64,000 nucleotides of DNA from Pseudoruminococcus_B sp937901805 (GTDB lineage Bacteria; Bacillota; Clostridia; Oscillospirales; Ruminococcaceae), in assembly GCA_963560245.1 (NCBI GenBank), contig CAUWNS010000003.1, positions 62,001 to 126,000 of the forward strand, in the 5' to 3' direction. Shown piece by piece: positions 59,285 to 64,000 of this stretch; positions within the stretch are counted from its first letter, which is position 1, and every line of letters begins with the position of its first letter. The notes beneath the pieces are model-generated. The model searched no databases. It had not been told where the DNA came from and saw nothing but the letters and a program-made list of their open reading frames with translations. Position numbers and translations under genes: made by a program.

Positions 59285-60613
59285 ATGGCAAGGGATTACA
59301 GCCCCGTGGAATTCACCAAAGAGATGAGGAAGACGCACACCATCCTGGTGCCGATGATGCTCCCCATCCACTTTAAAATTATCGAACAGGTCTTAAACCA
59401 ATACGGGTATCATGTGAAAGTACTGGAGACGGACGGGCGCCGGATTGTGGATGAAGGACTGAAAAACGTCCACAACGACACCTGTTACCCTGCCCTGCTC
59501 GTCATTGGGCAGATGATCGACGCACTCAAAAGCGGGGAATACGATCCGGACAAAACCGCTCTGATGATTACTCAAACCGGCGGAGGATGCCGGGCTTCCA
59601 ATTATATCTACCTGCTGCGCAAAGCGCTCAAACAAAGCGGTTTCGGCAATGTACCGGTCATCTCCATCAACTTTGCAAACCTGACCGGGAAAAGCGGTTT
59701 TGCCCTCACCCCTTCCCTGCTGACGCGCCTGCTCTATGCCGTCCTTTACGGGGATCTGATGCTCTGGCTTTCCAACCAGTGCAAACCCTATGAGAAAACA
59801 AAAGGCGATACAGACAAGATGATTGACAAATGGGTTGGGGAACTCTGCCGCCAGCTCTCTTCGGCGGCCTTTATCCGCACGGGAACAAATTACCGGCGTA
59901 TGGTGAAGGATTTTGCTTCCATTGCGCGGGTAAAGGCGCGCAAACCCCGCGTCGGCGTGGTCGGGGAGATCTACATGAAATACGCTCCGCTCGGAAACAA
60001 CCATCTGGAGGATTTTCTGATCGCAGAAGGGGCGGAACCGGTAGTCTCCGGCGTGCTGGACTTTTTGATGTACTGCCTGAAAAATAATGTGGTGGACGTC
60101 GATCTCTACGGACAAAGACGCGGAAGAAAGCTTGTATGCAACGCCGCGCTGGCCATTGTTCAGCACTGGCAGAACAAGATGATTAAAACTGTCAAAAAAT
60201 ACAGTGATTTCCGTGCCCCTACTCCTTTTTCCGAGTTAGTCTCCCTGGTAGACGGCTTCATTGGGATGGGAACCAAGATGGGCGAAGGCTGGCTGCTGAC
60301 CGCAGAGATGCTGGAGCTTATCCACAGCGGAGTTAACAACATTGTCAGCGCACAGCCCTTTGGCTGTCTGCCGAACCACATTATCGCTAAGGGGATGTCC
60401 CGCAAGGTCAAAGATCGATACCCGCAGGCAAATATTGTCGCGGTGGACTACGACCCAAGCGCCACCCCGATTAATCAGGAAAACCGCCTGAAGCTGATGC
60501 TTGCCAATGCAAAGCTTGCAGAAGAAATGGCGGGCACGCCAAAGGCTTCCGCACAGCCTCTAGTGGATCTCAGTGAAAATACCAAGGAGAAGCAACCTGC
60601 AAATATGGCTTAG
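59285..60613 (+). CDS. 2-hydroxyacyl-CoA dehydratase-like component (double-cubane-type candidate)
   Basis: 442 residues. Asp-Thr-Cys-Tyr-Pro-Ala-Leu (about 61-67), Thr-Gly-Gly-Gly-Cys-Arg-Ala-Ser-Asn-Tyr (about 99-108) and Gln-Pro-Phe-Gly-Cys-Leu-Pro-Asn-His (about 360) give the three cysteines that bind an iron-sulfur cluster in HgdB-like subunits. It mirrors the DTVCYPA and FGC motifs of the activase C-terminus, so both may contribute to one reductive site. Proteins of this group include double-cubane-cluster enzymes that reduce small substrates; the real substrate is unknown. No CoA-transferase or dedicated dehydratase genes are in the window. Confidence 0.85.
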   Translation: MARDYSPVEFTKEMRKTHTILVPMMLPIHFKIIEQVLNQYGYHVKVLETDGRRIVDEGLKNVHNDTCYPALLVIGQMIDALKSGEYDPDKTALMITQTGGGCRASNYIYLLRKALKQSGFGNVPVISINFANLTGKSGFALTPSLLTRLLYAVLYGDLMLWLSNQCKPYEKTKGDTDKMIDKWVGELCRQLSSAAFIRTGTNYRRMVKDFASIARVKARKPRVGVVGEIYMKYAPLGNNHLEDFLIAEGAEPVVSGVLDFLMYCLKNNVVDVDLYGQRRGRKLVCNAALAIVQHWQNKMIKTVKKYSDFRAPTPFSELVSLVDGFIGMGTKMGEGWLLTAEMLELIHSGVNNIVSAQPFGCLPNHIIAKGMSRKVKDRYPQANIVAVDYDPSATPINQENRLKLMLANAKLAEEMAGTPKASAQPLVDLSENTKEKQPANMA

Positions 60614-60632
60614 CAGAAAGGATTGGACAGAT

Positions 60633-61475
60633 ATGCAGAAATTCCTGCTCTACTATCTCTGTTTTTGGATTTACAGCTTTTTAGGATGGGCTGTGGAAAG
60701 CACCTTTTGCTCCATCAACGAACAGAAAGTAATTAACCGTGGGTTTCTTTCCGGGCCGATTTGCCCGATTTACGGGTTTGGCGCGCTGATTGTCATCTTA
60801 TGCCTGACCCCGTTTCTTTCCCATCCCCTATTCCTGTTTATTGACGCAGTGGTGCTGACCAGTATTCTGGAATACTTTACAAGCTATTTAATGGAAAAGC
60901 TTTTCCATGCAAGATGGTGGGATTACTCTCACCACCATTTTAATTTGAACGGGCGGATCTGCCTGGCGACCTCTTTGTCATTTGGCGGATTGTCCGTCTT
61001 TGTCATGTATTTCCTGCATCCGAGTGTCGTCCGCCTGATTGGGATTCTCTCCCCTTTTTGGCAGGCAACGTCCGCCGCTCTGATTTCCGTGATCTTCCTT
61101 GCCGACTTTTCCACTACAATCCGAGGGATGGTCAGTTTTCAGCGCAAGATGCAGAAACTGGCGGAACTTTCTGCACAGATTAAGGAGAAGCTCGACGCAA
61201 TCCACTGGAAAAACGAGCTGCCCGTTTGGGAACGGCTGGAACAGTTCTTTCAGGAAAAACGGGAGGAGCATGCGGAAATCGCAGCGGATGCCAGGGAATC
61301 CATCCATGCCCTGGCAGATCGCCTGAGCGCGCTCAATCTCCACCCGGGATTTATCCAGCGGCGTTTGAAACGAGCGTTCCCCCATCTGGTTTTTCACCGG
61401 AATTTAGAACAGGCCCGTTCCCTCAAAGAATGGCTTGACAGCAAACGCAAACACAAAGATGAAAACAAAGAGTAA
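60633..61475 (+). CDS. CmpB-like (putative ABC transporter permease) membrane protein
   Basis: 280 residues. The N-terminal part (1-about 165) has five or six membrane helices and the PF06541 hallmarks: FWIYSFLGWAVESTFCSINEQKVINRGFLSGPICPIYGFGA and the EYFTSYLMEKLFHARWWDYS region. A predicted coiled-coil/helical cytoplasmic tail (about 170-280) follows. The family is annotated as a putative ABC transporter permease but no ATPase is encoded next to it, so a transport role is unproven. AAAGGA upstream of the ATG at 60633; 19 nt after the dehydratase gene and a strong terminator after it, so it belongs to the same operon. Confidence 0.8.
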   Translation: MQKFLLYYLCFWIYSFLGWAVESTFCSINEQKVINRGFLSGPICPIYGFGALIVILCLTPFLSHPLFLFIDAVVLTSILEYFTSYLMEKLFHARWWDYSHHHFNLNGRICLATSLSFGGLSVFVMYFLHPSVVRLIGILSPFWQATSAALISVIFLADFSTTIRGMVSFQRKMQKLAELSAQIKEKLDAIHWKNELPVWERLEQFFQEKREEHAEIAADARESIHALADRLSALNLHPGFIQRRLKRAFPHLVFHRNLEQARSLKEWLDSKRKHKDENKE

Positions 61476-61479
61476 TGAG

Positions 61480-61510
61480 AACCCCCGGAGTTTTTCTCCG
61501 GGGGTTTTTG
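61480..61510 (+). terminator. terminator of the tetR-activase operon
   Basis: ACCCCCGGAG pairs with CTCCGGGGGT around TTTTT, then TTTT. Confidence 0.88.
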
Positions 61511-61960
61511 AACAATTCCCTCCTCACGGCATTGGAGGCGCACTTAACTTTGATAGGAAAACTCTCTGTTTTTTCAAAGCCTCCGCTCTGAGGGACAGCG
61601 GGCGCTTCCTATCGATTCTCATTCTCGCCAAATAGGAAAAACTGGCGAAGACGCGCTTTTTTCGTGCAAAATCGTTTTTTCCTCCCCGTTTTCCGGTTTG
61701 TGTCTTCACAAAAATATGGTATAATTACCGCATAGCAGGAATGATTCCTGAAATTCATACAGCAAAGCGTTCCTCTTCCAAACAAAGCGCTCGCTCAAGG
61801 CGGCCGCCATACAAAAGATTTTCCAGAATATACCCCTTCTTTCAGGGACGTCATAATCTCTGGAAAGCTTTCTCGGACGTCTGGCAGGCGAGGAATCTTT
61901 TCCGCTGAACCAGAACTGTGAAACTTTCACCGTATTACCATCATCAAAAGGAGAATGAGT
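61511..61960. other. leader region of the SPFH gene
   Basis: About 450 bp without a gene. It holds a promoter, TTTGTG (61697-61702), 17 bp and TATAAT (61720-61725), giving a leader of about 230 nt before the start codon. An inverted repeat GATAGGAA/TTCCTATC (about 61552-61614) is present upstream. Confidence 0.5.
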
Positions 61961-63232
61961 ATGGGTATTATCAGAGCTGTTACCGGAGCCATCGGCGGCG
62001 CCCTTGCCGACCAGTGGGAGGAAGTTATTGAAGCCGGAAGTATGAGCGACACCACAGTAATGGCGCCCGGTGTAAAAGTCCGGGCAAAGGATAAACGCAA
62101 CCAAAACACCAAGGGGACAGCTGATTTGATTTCAAACGGTTCCGTCATCCATGTCGGACAAAACCAGTTTATGCTGCTGGTAGACGGCGGCAAAGTGATC
62201 GACTACAGTGCGGAACCGGGATATTTCCAGGTGACAAATACTTCTGTTCCCTCCATGTTCAACGGGGAGTTCCAGGAGGCTTTGCAGGAAACCTTTGACC
62301 GCATCCGTTTTGGGGGCGTATCTCCCCAACAGCAGAAAGTCTATTTTATCAATCTTCAGGAAATCAAAAATATTGCTTTTGGCACGACGAATCCAATTAA
62401 CTATTTCGACAACTTCTACAATGCAGAGCTGTATCTGCGCGCTCACGGCTATTTTTCCATTAAGATTACGGATCCCCTGCTGTTCTACGCAGAAGCGATC
62501 CCACGCAACCAGGAACATGTTGAAATCACGGATATCCATAAACTCTACCTGGCTGAGTTTTTGACTGCGTTCCAATCTGCCATCAATCAGATGTCCGTGG
62601 ATGGTATCCGCATTTCCCATGTTGCTTCCAAAGGGATGGAACTGGCAAAATACATGTCCACCATCCTGGACGAGGACTGGACCCAGCGCCGCGGCATGAA
62701 AATTGAGTCCGTAGGGATCAACAGCATCTCCTATGATGAGGATTCCAAAGAACTGATTAACCTGCGCAACAAAGGCGCCATGCTCTCCGACGCGGCGGTC
62801 CGCGAAGGCTACGTGCAGGGTTCGATTGCGCGCGGACTGGAAGCGGCAGGTTCCAACTCTAACGGTTCTATGGCAGGGTTTATGGGAATCGGCATGGGGA
62901 TGCAGGGCGCAGGAAACTTTATGGCCTCCGCCAGCCAGACAAACCAATACCAGATGGAACAGGCCGCCAAACAGCAGACACAAGCTGCTTCCGCAGATAC
63001 CTGGATCTGCTCCTGCGGTCAGAAAAATACAGGAAAATTCTGCCAAAACTGCGGGAAAGAAAAGCCGCAGACCGTGGAGGAATGGATCTGCTCCTGCGGG
63101 CAAAAAAATTCCGGAAAGTTCTGTTCCAATTGCGGTAAGCCAAAACCGCAGGCACAGACCTGTCCAAAATGCGGCGCCAAAGTCACTTCTGAGCAGAAGT
63201 TCTGCCAAAACTGCGGAGAAAAACTTCACTGA
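61961..63232 (+). CDS. SPFH domain protein with C-terminal zinc ribbons (YdjI-like)
   Basis: 423 residues. The first 300 residues form an SPFH/virion-core-like domain as in B. subtilis YdjI: MGIIRAVTGAIGGALADQWEEVIEAGSM, GSVIHVGQNQFMLLVDGGKVIDYSAEPGYF, VYFINLQEIKNIAFGT. A Gly/Met/Ser-rich stretch follows. Three Cys-rich ribbons close it: CSCGQKNTGKFCQNCG, CSCGQKNSGKFCSNCG and CPKCGAKVTSEQKFCQNCG. Such proteins are thought to organise membrane-associated complexes with PspA-like and zinc-ribbon partners. The start is the ATG at 61961, 8 nt after AAAGGAG; the ATG at 61955 is too close. The next gene encodes the zinc-ribbon partner. Confidence 0.88.
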   Translation: MGIIRAVTGAIGGALADQWEEVIEAGSMSDTTVMAPGVKVRAKDKRNQNTKGTADLISNGSVIHVGQNQFMLLVDGGKVIDYSAEPGYFQVTNTSVPSMFNGEFQEALQETFDRIRFGGVSPQQQKVYFINLQEIKNIAFGTTNPINYFDNFYNAELYLRAHGYFSIKITDPLLFYAEAIPRNQEHVEITDIHKLYLAEFLTAFQSAINQMSVDGIRISHVASKGMELAKYMSTILDEDWTQRRGMKIESVGINSISYDEDSKELINLRNKGAMLSDAAVREGYVQGSIARGLEAAGSNSNGSMAGFMGIGMGMQGAGNFMASASQTNQYQMEQAAKQQTQAASADTWICSCGQKNTGKFCQNCGKEKPQTVEEWICSCGQKNSGKFCSNCGKPKPQAQTCPKCGAKVTSEQKFCQNCGEKLH

Positions 63233-63285
63233 CAGATGGGGTGCGCGCCCTTTCTATTTGGCGCGTTTCATAAGGGGGGATTTTA

Positions 63286-64000
63286 TTGAACGTTGTAAGC
63301 TATAAATGTCCAAACTGCGGAGCTCCGCTGAAGTTCCAATCAGACAGTCAAAAATGGGACTGCGAATTTTGTTTGAGTTCCTTTGACGTAGAAACCCTGG
63401 AAAAATTGCAGGAGGAATCCACCAGTAAAGAGCGTGTAGAAGAGGCTGGGGAAGACGTCCGCCAACAGCACAAACTGGAGGACTTTTCCGACAAGGTGCG
63501 CGTTTTTTCCTGTCCCAGCTGCGGCGGGCAAGTACTGGCGGATGAAAATACTGCGGCGACTTTCTGTATTTTTTGCCACAATCCGGCAATCGTAGAGGAA
63601 AACCTGAGCGGGTCTTTCCGGCCTGCACAAATTATCCCTTTCCAAAAAAAGAAAGAGGACGCGGTCAATGCGTTTCGGAAACTGTGCAGAAAAAAACCTC
63701 TGCTGCCCAATTTATTCCATGAACAGACCAATATTGAAAAAATCACAGGACTGTACGTTCCCTTCTGGCTTTATTCCGGGCATGCGGACGCTTCCATGCG
63801 CGCCAATGCGCAGCGGATTTCCCGCTGGAGCGACTCCAACTACAATTACACTAAGACCAAGTACTACCATGTCTTCCGCAAGGGAAATATGGATTTCAGC
63901 AGGGTTCCGGTGGATGGATCCAAAAAGATGGACAACAGCCTGATGGATTCCCTGGAACCGTTTCAATATGCGGATCTCAAGAAATTTTCCATGGCCTATC
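63286..64000 (+). CDS. zinc-ribbon protein (YdjG-like), 3' end outside window
   Basis: 238 codons are visible and the frame is open to the edge. The N-terminal zinc ribbon (MNVVSYKCPNCGAPLKF...WDCEFC) is followed by a second ribbon (FSCPSCGGQVLADENTAATFCIFC), then the start of a larger domain (IIPFQKKKEDAVNAFRKL...YVPFWLYSG). This arrangement matches B. subtilis YdjG, which is encoded with YdjI. The start is the TTG at 63286, 5 nt after AAGGGGGGA. The gap of 53 nt to the SPFH gene suggests one operon. Later parts (usually membrane segments) are not visible. Confidence 0.82.
   Translation, partial: MNVVSYKCPNCGAPLKFQSDSQKWDCEFCLSSFDVETLEKLQEESTSKERVEEAGEDVRQQHKLEDFSDKVRVFSCPSCGGQVLADENTAATFCIFCHNPAIVEENLSGSFRPAQIIPFQKKKEDAVNAFRKLCRKKPLLPNLFHEQTNIEKITGLYVPFWLYSGHADASMRANAQRISRWSDSNYNYTKTKYYHVFRKGNMDFSRVPVDGSKKMDNSLMDSLEPFQYADLKKFSMAY

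Overview
The window is about 64 kb of mid-GC DNA with strong Shine-Dalgarno sites, many sigma-A type promoters (TTGACA/TATAAT with 17-bp spacing) and hairpin-plus-T-run terminators. An intact spoIIIAA-AH operon shows an endospore-forming Firmicute. A T-box in front of pheST, a GatCAB operon, IreB, flavodoxin/DUF3793, a 2-hydroxyacyl-CoA-dehydratase-type activase and a lactate dehydrogenase/malic enzyme pair point to an anaerobic member of Clostridia, probably Oscillospirales (Ruminococcaceae or a relative). Species is not determinable from what I can see.

Layout. 1-3.1 kb: a truncated alpha/beta hydrolase, L-lactate dehydrogenase and malic enzyme. 3.4-4 kb: an integrase remnant next to tRNA-Ser(GGA). 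4.1-7.2 kb (minus): rpsF-ssb-rpsR, galU and a RING/zinc-ribbon membrane protein. 7.3-10.5 kb (plus): prfB without the usual frameshift, small unknown genes, a BclA-C-like surface protein, a PsiE-like membrane protein and a DUF1540 protein. 10.6-15.8 kb: a MATE exporter, galactokinase, an acetyltransferase, an autoregulated TetR repressor and TraX. 15.8-17.4 kb: a DtxR-type metal regulator followed by an apparently iron-controlled DUF3793-flavodoxin pair. 17.8-21.1 kb: a large fusion of an endonuclease Q-like PHP nuclease with a UvrD-type helicase, carrying two sliding-clamp-binding motifs. 21.6-23.4 kb: a decayed YcaQ-like gene and a small XRE-regulator pair. 23.8-28.7 kb (minus): spoIIIAA-AH. 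29-31.5 kb: a beta-helix cell-surface protein with an elaborate promoter and leader. 31.7-36.9 kb (minus): ligA-gatC-gatA-gatB. 37.2-38.7 kb: a broken vanZ, an 18-residue microprotein candidate and an IS200 element. 38.8-41.8 kb (minus): a DUF6106-like gene, acpS, nnr and a lipoprotein. 42-46.6 kb (plus): T-box-pheS-pheT, ireB and an unknown gene. 46.7-55.3 kb: VanY, a second MATE, a NERD protein, a Wzx-like flippase, an acetyltransferase, a frameshifted third MATE and a PAP2 phosphatase. 55.7-61.5 kb: TetR, a CoA-dehydratase activase, its partner component and a CmpB-like membrane protein. 62-64 kb: an SPFH/zinc-ribbon protein and the start of its zinc-ribbon partner.

How the genes work together. 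Most of the window is housekeeping: translation (rpsF, rpsR, prfB, pheST, gatCAB), replication and repair (ssb, ligA, EndoQ-helicase), sporulation and central carbon. Small accessory islands are set between. Four genes look damaged: an integrase remnant, a ycaQ-like gene with a stop and a frameshift, vanZ with an in-frame TGA, and a MATE gene with a frameshift in a 7-nt homopolymer. The most informative items are the EndoQ-UvrD fusion, the DtxR/flavodoxin iron circuit with its palindromic box, the TetR-activase-dehydratase operon with matching cysteine motifs in both subunits, the palindromes upstream of the beta-helix protein, a short orphan transcript before the EndoQ gene, and the Trp-rich microprotein.
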